Assembly (NCBI GenBank): GCA_949130485.1
Contig: OX422184.1
Span: 9,650,996 to 9,714,995, forward strand
DNA from: Agelas oroides
Taxonomy: Eukaryota > Porifera > Demospongiae > Agelasida > Agelasidae
Direction of reading: 5' to 3'
DNA: 64,000 nt
A program made the position numbers and the translations under genes. The notes beneath the pieces were generated by a model. That model ran no database searches, was not told the origin of the DNA, and was given only the letters and a program-made list of their open reading frames with translations. The stretch's first letter is position 1. Every line of letters starts with the position of its first letter. This document shows, one piece after another, positions 53,746 to 64,000 of the stretch.

Positions 53746-54544
53746 TGTCCCTGTGCTGCCACGCCTCCTATACCCTCAAATTGCTTCCAAACATTGTGGA
53801 CAGTACAAGTTGATATACTTAAGCAGATATCTGAGGTGTATGCATGATTATGTCATTATTATGTCATTGTTATTGTATTTTGTAAGAATCTGGTACAATC
53901 GAGTGCCACGGGGAGTGTTATTATTCAGTGCTTCCGATTTGCAGTTTCCTGGGACACCATTAATGATATATATCACTGTCAAAAGTGCTGGTAAGATTGT
54001 GACCACGCCCACCTCCTTATTGCTGGAATATGGTTTCCTCACCGATCCACGTCTGGAGGTAAGCAATGCAAAAGGCGGTGATCCAAAACTAGGTAAGCCT
54101 AGGTAACATGTCATAGTTTCGGAAGTCATTTAGTACCACTTTTTCTGAGCTATGAGCAAAAATTCTGTTCATCGTGGTGTGCATTAATTAGAATTACGCG
54201 TTTTTCTCAAGGCGGTAGCATTAAATCACTTCCAATACTATGACAGATTAGGTCACCATGAGGCCTTTTCTGCGTGCAAGTACGAAAGCCATCGCTCGTC
54301 TGTACATTCACCACCTTTTAGCAAACGTGTCTAGCGACCCAATTCCGAAGACAATAGATCACGTGATCCCAAAAGTGGGTGGGGCCATATTAGGGCCGGA
54401 AGATTTAAATAATCTGTAGATCAAATAGTGGCGTTCAGTTTTGTTCTTTGTGTGCTCTGCAGTCTGCTGATGCATTTGTATTACCGATTGTTGATTACCG
54501 TGCTTCAGTTCCTGTGGTCTTTCGGTGAATTGACTTTGAGAGAG

Positions 54545-54714
54545 ATGGAGACCCCAACGAAGACGGTGCTGGTGAACATGGGCGATAACACTCGGGTTGT
54601 CACATTTGCTACCAGCTCTGATGTCGACGACGCCGAAGCACTCTCAGTAGCCATAAAAGCTACGTTCGCTGATATCCTTCTGCCAAAGAAGACTTTTTTT
54701 GTGCAAAAACTGAG
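54545..54714 (+). CDS. First coding exon of a SAM-type multi-copy gene
   Basis: ATG at 54545 opens METPTKTVLVNMGDNTRVVT, FATSSDVDDAEALSVAIKAT, FADILLPKKTFFVQKL and meets a donor GTATGT. An N-terminal β-rich 'TVLVxxGDxxRVVxF...DxEALxxAIxxTFADxL' segment precedes the SAM domain in this family. The track of the frame upstream of this ATG is hydrophobic but shows no acceptor, so the ATG is preferred. No following exon was found; the sequence after the donor is a dispersed repeat shared with 39683. Confidence 0.5.
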
Positions 54715-55329
54715 GTATGTACTGTACATCACAACACAGACCTACACTATTTGTTGCTAGTGACTACGAATCGAAAGACAACTTTTACATGCATTACTTA
54801 AATCTGGTTGGTTGCTTGCATATAGTCCCTAGCTACTGAAATGCAACACAACAAAACTTTCTGCAAAGATCAGTCTGGATTGAAAAGGGCGTCACATAGA
54901 AATTCACATTCTTTGCAGGGGTCACCAATGTGTCGATAATGACCTGACCTTTGCACTTTGTCCACGCATACGCATGGACTAAGCTTCACACTGAAGTCAT
55001 GAGCTGAATCTCTTGCGCTCATGAGTGTCGTGAAAGCATGGGCCTTACCTGAAGCGCATGCATTGACTGCTACAACTGCACATGGTTGGGAGGTACCTCT
55101 TCTTGCTCTTTTGTCCACACTTGTCTGTATGTAGACTCAATGGTGTGAATGTGTTGCGGTGTCGTTCCCATCTTGTTTGGCTGGTTTTTGAGGGTTCCAT
55201 CCCTACATGCGCTTGTTTTCATTCGGAAAACTTTTTTGTGACTTGTTCCTGTTGTTGTTTTGTTTGTAGAAATAGTAATCCTCCTTCAGCTTCAGAACGT
55301 GTAAAAATTAGAATTCTAAAATCGCACTG

Positions 55330-56525
55330 AGTGCCATCACTGATACATCTATTACTCCACAAACTGCATGTATATAATTTTACATACATGTGTACCTTAA
55401 TACATCATTATGTCAAACCTTTTGCAGGAAACCACAAACATGAAGAAGGCAGCAGTATCTGTTAACTTTGATGAAAAATTGTGTACTCCACTGCAGAAAC
55501 AGTTTGAAACAACATAGTAGTTTTGAGGAGCTGTTGAAACTTCATGAACTCATGACCAATGGCCTTTCCACCCTGAAAGAGCTTCCGACAGCCCTATTCT
55601 CTGCCGCTTTGTTTTAAAGAGCTCCTAACTTGTGTTACCAGAATATTTTTGGCTTTGGAACATGATATTTCACCTTTAAAAAGGAAAAAGTTTTTACTCT
55701 TCGACCAACTATGCATGTTCAATGGTTGGTGCATGTGTATGAGTCTCCCCTCACTAGCTAGACGAAAACTAACCACATATCCCGTAAAATAAATTGGCCT
55801 AGATGTTATGCAAAGTCACCCACTATGCAGGACATGGTTTGGGTAATGCCAGGCCTCATCAGCTGTGCTGAGGTGACTGGGAGATGGGGACTGCTATCTC
55901 ATGTACAGAATGCAGTCATTGTGACAAGAAAGGTTAGCTAGCATAAGTACTTACCACATAGACATAAAAAAAAAAAAACAATTTGTGCAGTGGATGAACA
56001 GTAGCTCTGACATGCATGAAGGCTTTAGTCTGTTTCATTCACTTGTAACTACCCTTGAAAAATCTTACCACAGCTGAGTGAAACTGTATCCATCAGTGAT
56101 ATCACGTCTGGGCCTTTCCTCCATTGCAATTGAACATCTACAAGTGAATGAAACAGTGCTTAAATACAGGTTTGTTTAGTAACAGCGTGTGTGGTAACTA
56201 GTAACAGTGTGTATCTAGTGATAGCGTGTTTGCAAACAGCACACTATTGTCAACTACAGTAAGGCCTAAGGGGTGAAAAATAAAGTTTTCCAACCCCCAC
56301 CTACTGTCCTCATCAGTACCACAGAGATGATGTCAACGTTTGAAACAACCCGTACCCTGAGATTCAGACTACGGTCCAGGGAGATTTACACCGAGGAATG
56401 CACCCCAATCACCTCCTGGAGATACTATCGGAGCCTCCCCAGATGCAGGATGACAGTGTCAACGCAATTATGTGAGCCTCAACTGACACGATTCAGGCTA
56501 AGATAGAAAAGAACATGTTTAACAA
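55330..56525. other. No secure gene
   Basis: A possible acceptor TTTTGCAG at 55426 leads into MKKAAVSVNFDEKLC, which soon meets a stop at 55516. Nothing else is recognisable. Confidence 0.3.
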
Positions 56526-56655
56526 AGCAGAAGCCTCACTCAAAGATAAACAATCCAGATTGAAAACCGGGCAAACAAATTAAGAACTAAAGTCAGTGAT
56601 AAATGAGACAAGAAAGCCTCAAAGAACAGTGTTCGAAACTGAACCCTCAATCCAC
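56526..56655. repeat. Near-identical repeat, second copy of 23222-23355
   Basis: Same strand as the first copy; differs at one or two bases (AAACGAG versus AAATGAG). Confidence 0.8.
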
Positions 56656-56760
56656 ACAATAGCTACCAAACGGCAAATGTGGGGGCTAGTTGGTGTGCCT
56701 GTAGTGGGGGAAGCTTGAGAGACATTAGTGGTGGTAGCTCAGTTAGTGGGAACGGAGGTA

Positions 56761-56790
56761 GGGGGGGAGGGGGGGGGGGGGGGGGGGGGG
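56761..56790. repeat. 30-base G-run
   Basis: G7-A-G22 followed by C, within a G-rich purine strand to 56930. Strong G-quadruplex potential and a likely sequencing trouble spot. Confidence 0.9.
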
Positions 56791-57045
56791 CGGAAGATGA
56801 CTGCCATGAGGAAGGGTGGGGGGAGTTTCATTGACATATGAGGGGTGGGGGAGGTTGAGTGTACATGTAGGGTTGGCGAGCGATGTGGTGGAGCTGTGGT
56901 GGGGATGGTGTGGTCGCCCAGTGACATGATTTTTTAAAAGTTCCGCCAGACCACTACAAAGGGCCGCAGGCCACATCAAAGGGACACGCCCCCTTGTTGA
57001 TTCCGGTTGCCGCCATGGGAAAGTGTAGCCAAGTTACACACATTC

Positions 57046-57200
57046 CCGCTAGCATAAAATCGGGCGGGGCCTACAACCCCGAAAAGTCAGCTTTCTACAG
57101 TACCTTTGCCAGACAACTGTGTGATGATACCCGTTTTCCAGGATGGCTCTCTGCCTTTCCAGTACACTCACAAACATTCAAGCCCACTCAGGCAAGCTTT
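57046..57200 (+). repeat. Dispersed repeat, inverted copy of 10391-10535
   Basis: Open plus frame with SAFYSTFARQLCDDTRFPGW and PVHSQTFKPTQA. ATG at 57015 (MGKCSQVTHIPASIK) could start it, giving about 71 codons, but no family is known. Confidence 0.65.
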
Positions 57201-58434
57201 GCACACACAACTAGCCAACCGTTATTCTAGGGGCAATGACAGGGAGTAGGTTTGTGGGCATAACTCCCTGGCCTGGAGGTGAGCGGTAAAAAGCATACAC
57301 AGTTTTGTAGGGGGTGAGTTGAGCTTTCTGAAACTGGGCTCAGTTTTGGTTGGTTTGAGTGGAGGTGTGTCGAATTTTTAGCAAGATGCACATAGGAAAA
57401 CGGCGGGATTTCATTGTCATGTGCTTTGGCACGTGTCCCTGCGCTGGCGGCTTGCTCTGAGCTGAGCCCCTCCCTCCATTAACTACGTTTAACATCCTTA
57501 AACTACATGTATACAAATAGACCAGCTATGACCACATAGCTACAACTCCCAAAACTTTAGATTCTGTCTATATGCTGATCACAGCGTTTTGTTCTGACTA
57601 AGTCTTGTTGGCCACCACTCAAACCACACATGATGCAAGGAACTTCCTCAAGTTGTGCATACCTTTTGGCATGCCATCCCTACATCTTTTTACATTTTTA
57701 TTCTTTCTGTACTTTTTTTTTTTGATGTTAATCTCAGTTGCAGTTTAATAGACCTAAGCCTAAGAAGATTTCTTTCACTGAGTGTAACCACAACCCTAGA
57801 ACTTGAAACAGCATAATTGATCATCAAATCAGTTTTTCAACACCTACTACCATCTGTTGATCCTAATGAGCTACAGCTTCCTAGTGTATCAACAGCAGGT
57901 TATATGCGTCATGAAGAATTGCCAACTGTCAGTCGTGCCCAGAGGGCATCTACACTGGCCAATACTGAGGCTCTCCACATAGTGTTTTATAGTGTAGCTA
58001 TAAGTAAGCAACTGAATGTAGCTCCTTACCTATGTGGTGTCCATACGCTTTCCCACAACCATGGGAATAGACCATGTGCCTAAATGGGCGTGGTTACAAA
58101 TTGCAGCGACGTCACGGGCTACTCTGATGTAACGTAGGGCAAAAATGGCTCTGTGAACGGCAAGTTTATACAGCGACGAGGTTGTGAGCTGGCTGCTGAA
58201 CGTTACCATGAACCGCATCTAAAATCGCTGCAGTATGACATACATCGCTATTAGCCTTATAACATACATGAGCAGCTGGCACGGTCTATAGACTGCGTGC
58301 CTGCACGGGTGCGGTCCGTATATTATACTCGAAAGTATACGATTTTCCGCATGCCGCCATTTTGTAGGGCAGAAGAATAGCAGTAATGTACACGTAGACC
58401 CTTTGTTGGCTCCCTAGCAGCAATAGTGACGGCT

Positions 58435-58790
58435 GGAGACTGGTGCAAACAGTCGCAATTTCGTGTGAGCCCTAGTCTCGTTCTCAGAGCAGTGACCATG
58501 GTCTTTGGTTTGGGAACGAGACTGCGTGTGCACATTGTTTGACAAGTGGTCTGAACAAAGAAAGAATAAGAAAATGGCACTTTTGCTACAGCACACTTTT
58601 GTATCTGTCTTTCGCATTGCTTTTGGGCGACTGTATGAGTCTTGCTGATCATAAAAGTTCTCAAGGAGGAAGGCTGGGTGCTTGAATCAGCTTTTAGCGT
58701 ATTTGTAGTCAAGTTATATGGCTTTTGCTTAAGTATTGCATATATTGCGCGTCGGCGCCATCCCTACATAGAGAGTCTACCGACTCTGAT
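58435..58790 (-). repeat. Composite dispersed repeat
   Basis: Contains, on the minus strand, the GACAAGTGGTCTGAACAAAG block, the GCAAAAGCCATAT...AATACTTAAG block and GTAGGGATGGCGCCGACGCG, i.e. the families of 6536, 48830 and 5126 joined in the same order as at 49060-49345. Confidence 0.7.
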
Positions 58791-58967
58791 AATGTACACT
58801 TGTGTAACAACCCGAAGGTTTTCGAAGGATATCACATAAGAAGACTCTCGTACATTAGCAAAATCACACTTAGACTGACTAAAAGGTCACTTCTCAGTTT
58901 TATAACACACAATTACATTATGTCATTTCCTGTATTAATTACAACACACGACAGGGTCCATGTGGTC

Positions 58968-59600
58968 TCAAATGTCACATGTCCCTGTCCTGGCCGCAAG
59001 TGTCCTCGCTTGGCTTCTCTCGGGGGCGTATCGGCCCCTCCAAACACTTGGTGTTTCATCTTGTTCAGCAACTTCTGGAGGGTCATCACGGGAATTCTCG
59101 TTCTCCACACTTGGTGCTAGGCGCTCTGCATCGGTGGCTGGACAGGAGGAATCACCGATCTCTTCTGGACATCTGCGAAGTCGACTGAGAGCAACTCTGA
59201 TTGTCTGGTCACTTGGTCGACTAACCAGTCTGAGGTCTGATCCATTTTCATAGAGGCCAACTATCCGGTATGGACCTCGATATGGCTTGGCAAATTTGTA
59301 GGCTTGGCCTGACTTCTCTGATGGAACATACAGGAACACACGATCTCCAACTCTGAATCCTGGGTCTTTGGCTTTTCGATCGAAGAAATTTTTCTGTCTC
59401 TGTGGGGCTCGTTCAACATTTCTACGGGCTGCGTCCCATGCTGTGGACAGACCAGTAACAAGCTCTGCTTTGTAATCATCCACGTCCACATTTTGGTCTT
59501 CTGGTGAAGGGGAGAGTGCAACCTCTGTAGGAAGTCTTGGGTCTCGTCCATACAACAGGAAAAAGGGGGAATCTCTTGTTGATTCCTGCATACTGGTCCG
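58968..59600 (-). pseudogene. Integrase C-terminal region of a Ty3/gypsy element
   Basis: A 200-codon open minus frame: YRTSMQESTRDSPFFLLYGR, DPRLPTEVALSPSPEDQNVD, TAWDAARRNVERAPQRQKNF, FDRKAKDPGFRVGDRVFLYV, AYKFAKPYRGPYRIVGL, LRLVSRPSDQTIRVALSRLR. 'RTSxxxSTxxSPFxLLYGRxPRLP' is the end of the integrase core, and 'GDRVxLYxPxxxxGxxxKxxxxxxGPYRI' is the GPY/F domain. The frame is intact over this whole stretch, so the insertion is fairly young, but the catalytic core is absent: the sequence to the right (59612 on) is another repeat. Confidence 0.85.
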
Positions 59601-59611
59601 GTATCTGTGTT

Positions 59612-59760
59612 GCTCCAGGCTGCTGTAGTAATCAGACTGAAAGAAACAGCAGTCTTTTGATGGTCTACACTCTGTAAAAGGCCTCACTAAAGTGTTGGGT
59701 TCATCAGATAATTCGGTAGGAAGAACTTACTGACAAACTCTAGCAGTGGAGTGTGCAGCA
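59612..59760. repeat. Inverted repeat arm, partner at 61188-61345
   Basis: CACTCCACTGCTAGAGTTTG, CTACCGAATTATCTGATGAA and CAGAGTGTAGACCATCAAAA occur in opposite orientation about 1.4 kb apart. Both arms stop at the same place (CAACACAGATA), just where the integrase frame begins in the left arm. Confidence 0.8.
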
Positions 59761-60152
59761 GGTGAATTCCCATTTTGGGATGTAAAGGGTGCCCCACCAC
59801 TACAGCTAGCTACACTGTACACAGACATCATCATGTACTAGAGTAGTCTCATCCCCAAACCTCATCCGGCGCGTCTATCGCTTCCAGTATAATGTGTGTG
59901 ATACTGAAAGTGATCCGCACTGGGGTTGGTTTTGGGTCTGGGACCGAGACTAGATGAAATAAGATTAAACACATGTTAGATGTTATGAGGAAATAGTGAA
60001 AAGACTTACTGGGAATCAAACCCTGGCCCTGGGCCCCTCTGTCCACCTGACATCATTGATTGCACATGATGAGATCTCCCAGGCCTTCTGCTCCGTCCAT
60101 ACATACTGGAGGTGGTGCAGAGCCTGGGAACGAGGCAATTTGCCAAGCTCCA

Positions 60153-60727
60153 GCTAGCTTACTTCCTCAATGAGTCCTCATCGTTTTTACCATATACAGT
60201 ACGCTAATGTTTACTTCATTACAAACACTACTGCTGCTCATCACTATCCTCATACTCATCTCTAGTACTAAGTTTTACTTACTAGTGATTATGTACGCTC
60301 TACGTAGAGTTCCAATCTTAAGGTATGAGAAACTCATCATTGGGGACAAACGTGGCATTTCCTTTTTGCTGAGACAAACAACTCTCTGAGTCCCTATACA
60401 AGAAGTTTATGGTTGTAAATAGGTTAAATCATCCTTTCTGATGTGCATAGGATGGGAACCCTATATAAAATTCTTCTTTGTTATTAAGTGCTTGTAGCCG
60501 AAACTGAGATCATTAGTAACCCTTTGCTTCATCTTTAAAGCCACGTCAAACTAAATTTCCTTCACTGTGGAAATCACATGCAAAAAATTGATTTTGAGTG
60601 GCCAGCTCAGCTACTCCTCCAGCTAGCTTACCTTCTCAATGAGTCCTCATCATTTTTACCATATACGCCAGTGTTTACTTCATTGCAAACACTGCTGCTG
60701 CTCATCGCTATCCTCATACTCATGGTG
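60153..60727. repeat. Direct duplication of about 110 bp
   Basis: 60153-60268 and 60620-60727 share CAGCTAGCTTAC, CAATGAGTCCTCATC, TTTTTACCATATAC, AAACACT-CTGCTGCTCATC. Confidence 0.8.
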
Positions 60728-60751
60728 TTGTCTTAGTCTCACAGGCCCACT

Positions 60752-61096
60752 TCCGCAAAAGAAGGGAAGTGTCTGGTGAACTGCGTATACAAGCCATGTC
60801 CTACTGGAATGCAATTAGCTGGAATAATGCACTCTTGAATTACATTTTGCGGAGTAAGCACGCTCACCGAGAAGTATAGTTGAAGTGTTTTTACAGCTTC
60901 TGCAGTAGCGGAAAAGACGTCCTAGCTCTCTTTAACCCTTTTCAAGACTGCTACTGCTACTCAAATGTAATGATTGTGTCATGTGACAAAATACTGCAAT
61001 GTGATTGTACCACACTGTACAGTGCTGTAGGACATGGCTTGTATACGCAGTTCAACATACCCTTCCCTTCTTTTGCGGAAGTGGGTTCGGCCTGCA
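60752..61096. repeat. Inverted repeat of about 65 bp
   Basis: CCCACTTCCGCAAAAGAAGG and GAACTGCGTATACAAGCCAT at 60757-60812 are inverted at 61024-61090. The spacer of about 210 bp has no gene. Confidence 0.8.
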
Positions 61097-61410
61097 AGAC
61101 TGGTGTTGTCTGTGTAGTAAGAACCTTCCTGTAGTGGTGGGGCACTCTTTACATCTCAAAATGTGGATTCATAAAAGTGCTTGCTGCACACTCCACTGCT
61201 AGAGTTTGACAGTTGGTTCTTCCTACCGAATTATCTGATGAACCCTACACTTTAGTGAGGCATTTTACAGAGTGTAGACCATCAAAAGACTGCTTTTTCT
61301 TTCAGTCTGATCTACTACAGCAGCCTGGAGCAACACAGATATTCATCACTGCACTTACGGGAACCCAGAGACTCTTCAAACCGCAATGCTGTCCTTGAGT
61401 AGCCTCGAAC

Positions 61411-61470
61411 CCAGGCTTTCCGTTCCGGATTTTGTCTTGCAGCTTTGGAGAAAAATCGGAGGGAAAGCCT
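61411..61470. repeat. Shortened relative of the 29466 foldback
   Basis: CCCAGGCTTTCCGTTCCGGATT, GCAGCTTTGGAGAAAAATCG, then a short complementary AGGGAAAGCCTGG. Confidence 0.75.
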
Positions 61471-61679
61471 GGACGGATTTTTCACGATACGGTGGCACCG
61501 TGACGTCGCTCTACCAGCCACGAAGGCAACACGTCAAACGGAATGTTCCGTGTTATTGTGTCTGAGGGAAAGAAGATGCGCAAGACCAAGTCCAAGTCCA
61601 TGGTGAAAGAAAGAGTTACCTGGCGTGCGGGCTCTTTGTTCATCAAGCGTAGCCGTACAGCAGCCGACTGGATATTTTA

Positions 61680-63120
61680 GTAGTCACAGATTTTCCGAAA
61701 TACTGAAGCTTATGCATGGGCTCCAATTAAAGCTCAGTTTTCATCCTGGGCTACCGAGAAATATATTTTGTGATGCTACAACCGATTTCATTATCAATAC
61801 ATTGCCCAAAACAGATTGAGACAGCATGTACAAGGGGTCCAAGGCATGCAGGGTCCATAGTGAGTCTACAGAACTTGAGTCGTGAAGTACATAGGTTTCC
61901 GACCTCATCCTGGGAAGAAGTACCATGGGTACTAAGGCAAACATTCCAGCCACAGTCACAGACTGTAGTGTTCTTGTCATTGGAGTTAGAGATTGCAGTA
62001 GTAGCATTGCTCGCCAAGTTACTTGCGATCAATCAACTCAGTTATCAAGTCCTTCAAGGGATATGAATAAGTGGATATCAACCACAGCATTTCCTATCAA
62101 ACATCAATAGCTTCATGGTGTCTTGAACTGTACTGTCAAACTGATGGACTGGACCGGACCCTCTCTCTCAAGCTGAAAGAAGTCTGGCGTATATCAGTGT
62201 CCTGGGCATAAAAGATGGACTTCTTCACATTGCTCTCTGAGGTCACATGACTGGCCCCTAGCTTGCTCTCTCATTTCAACCAACTTAGAGATCTCGAACA
62301 AAACTCAGTCCCTGACAGTATAGTGATGATCGAACTAGCACTGACAGCAAAGCTCTACGCATCCTCCTGAAGGGTATGTCAGGAAGGGCAAAAAAGATGA
62401 CAGAAGTTCATAAATTCATTGGTTATTGCTCTGGCAACAAGTAAACATGAACAATGTAAGTACCAAAAACTGCAGATGATCAAATAACTTCAGCACTGCA
62501 CTAACATCATTACGATTTCAATTATAGGTAAATTTATTGTCCAAGATCTCAACTCAGTTTTTATCCATTTTCGCTAGTTCTTGAGATTAACAAGGCCACA
62601 TGCGGCTGGATTCTTGAGCAAGAACTTCTCTTAGCGCTTCCGCGACAAAGCCACACCCATCACGTTATGACGTTTCAAGGTACTGCCACCGTACGCGAAT
62701 TTCTATCTGACGCACCCTTTTCGAACTTAGTCGTACTGTACTTACCCACATCGCGGGGTGCTCACTGAACCGTGGAACATTGCCGTTTTGGGGGTTGCTG
62801 CAACTCAAGACCATCACAGAACAGTGGCTTAGGCTGTGTTTTTCTCCATGTTTCTGCCAAAGCCAGTGTCCCAGGCTTTGATCCGAGGTACTATACTACA
62901 ACTATTTCTGTAATAAGCTTACAACCAATTGCAAGATGCATACATCAATATTACTCCTAAAAAACTTCAGCAACGGATTAAACTATGTATGAATTAATAA
63001 TACAAGTTAGTACAGTAGCTGTCGTGGGTCTTTAGATCATCACAGTCAGCTGTAGAAATGTACAAAGAGTAACGATACAAGACTTTATAATGTAACGACA
63101 TCAATAACTGCTATCAACAG
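61680..63120. other. No recognisable gene
   Basis: Only short ORFs on both strands, without domain-like patterns or terminal repeats. Confidence 0.35.
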
Positions 63121-63426
63121 GGGTGATGAGCACCAGGAGAAAGTCTACTGTTACTCACACAGCAAAGAAGCAGCTATTATTCTCAAAATACCACCCACAA
63201 AGACCATGCAGCAATTGCATATTGTGTGGTAAGTCCACTTGTCATTATACTCACTTCGGAGCATTGGGTGGAGACAAAAAGGAATTTGTTGCCCAACACC
63301 TCAGTAGAACCCCTTCACCTGGTAGTTGCATGTGTAAAGCACACAATGCTGAAGCGAAGCGGTACTGGTCACAGGAAGGGTATACGCCTAAATGGAAGGA
63401 GTCAATCACAGTTGAAGGGCTGAGAG
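63121..63426 (+). CDS. Cysteine-rich candidate exon, unknown protein
   Basis: Acceptor CTATCAACAG and donor GTAAAG frame a 306-base exon. Reads STRRKSTVTHTAKKQ, PCSNCILCGKSTCHYTHFGA, HLSRTPSPGSCMCKAHNAEA, KRYWSQEGYTPKWKESI. The cysteine/histidine spacing (CxxCxxC, then CxCxxH) and the final 'xPxW' resemble N-terminal zinc-binding modules seen in multi-copy sponge and cnidarian genes. ATG at 63126 could be a start if it is a first exon. No neighbour supports a function; the window ends 570 bp later. Confidence 0.45.
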
Positions 63427-64000
63427 GTAAAGTGGACTAACCCACATGTACACTTTTTTTCAAATCAACAGCTTAAAGTTGACATGCTGTACTAAATTCA
63501 TTATCACTTTTATCAAACATTTCACCCCACAGACATGTTTAGCATCCCCAAAGAAGTCTTTCAAGTGAATACATATCAAGAAGTTTAGCCCAAAAACGGA
63601 CATTCAATCCAGTTAAATCATCAAAGGATGTAATAATTTTCACTTGTTGTCACAAGTTGTCACAAGTTGACCATCAAAGAAGGTGTGACTAAGACCTGCC
63701 AACTTTTCATGGGTTCAAAGCAATAAGCCTTCCATTTTTAATGCTAAAATGACGGACTTAAACAGCTGTGTAATTTGATGTAGTAGGGATGGTTTGTTAG
63801 TTCAAACCTTGTCTAATTCAACTCCAGGGTACCTTTTTTAAAGTAGTTTTGACAGTGATCTACATCTCAAGTTATGAATTTTGCCATACATTGTTCTATG
63901 AGGCTTCTGAGTTGATATAGCAGCAAAATGACGGACCTAAATCACCACGTAGCAGCACAAACTATACATGACTATGTGCATTTCAACATGTAGATTCCAG

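Noticed and set aside
53492..54106. 204-codon plus ORF
   Set aside because: Its first 250 bases are antisense to the Tc1-type transposase fragment; the rest has no domain-like pattern.

Overview
This is a gene-poor, repeat-rich eukaryotic nuclear window. Candidate exons are short and bounded by GT/AG signals. The repeats include Ty3/gypsy, DIRS-type, LINE-like, hAT, piggyBac, Tc1/IS630-type and Mutator-like remnants, and many foldback elements. The mix of DIRS elements, Mutator-like transposase domains, SAM-domain multi-copy genes and HIRAN proteins fits an early-branching animal. I would guess a sponge, with a cnidarian as the alternative. This is inferred from content, not from a marker gene. 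I recognised no conserved single-copy housekeeping gene, no rRNA or tRNA gene and no CRISPR array.

Layout. 0-5 kb: two phased exons of a multi-copy transposon-like gene, a TTAA-flanked piggyBac-type MITE, a 253-bp foldback element and a broken Mutator-like transposase domain. 7-14 kb: hAT debris, a 1-kb foldback element, an internally deleted piggyBac and a chromodomain fragment. 16-25.6 kb: a hAT fragment; three decayed Ty3/gypsy copies (one with an LTR and a tRNA-Leu-type primer-binding site); a piggyBac-type MITE that contains a second TIR element, which carries an intact 120-codon HIRAN-like ORF. 29-36.6 kb: hAT C-terminus, a YqaJ nuclease fragment, a degenerate ~100-bp satellite, a LINE fragment between inverted repeats, and a DIRS remnant. 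37-44 kb: a possible 2.4-kb TIR element, then a SAM-domain gene (mostly minus strand) running head-on against a plus-strand transposon-like gene. 44-64 kb: mostly dispersed repeats, with RT, Tc1-like and integrase fragments and two candidate exons.

The most striking pattern is recurrent small inversion. In two Ty3/gypsy copies and one DIRS copy, a stretch of about 150-177 bp of reverse-transcriptase coding sequence lies on the strand opposite to its neighbours. In both gypsy cases the breakpoints coincide with where the coding sense stops and resumes. A fourth case is a whole exon of the SAM-domain gene. One gypsy copy also has its pol opposed to its LTRs and gag. The window therefore looks like mobile DNA that has been repeatedly flipped in place in short blocks. 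The other notable object is the HIRAN gene carried as cargo between 26-bp terminal inverted repeats.
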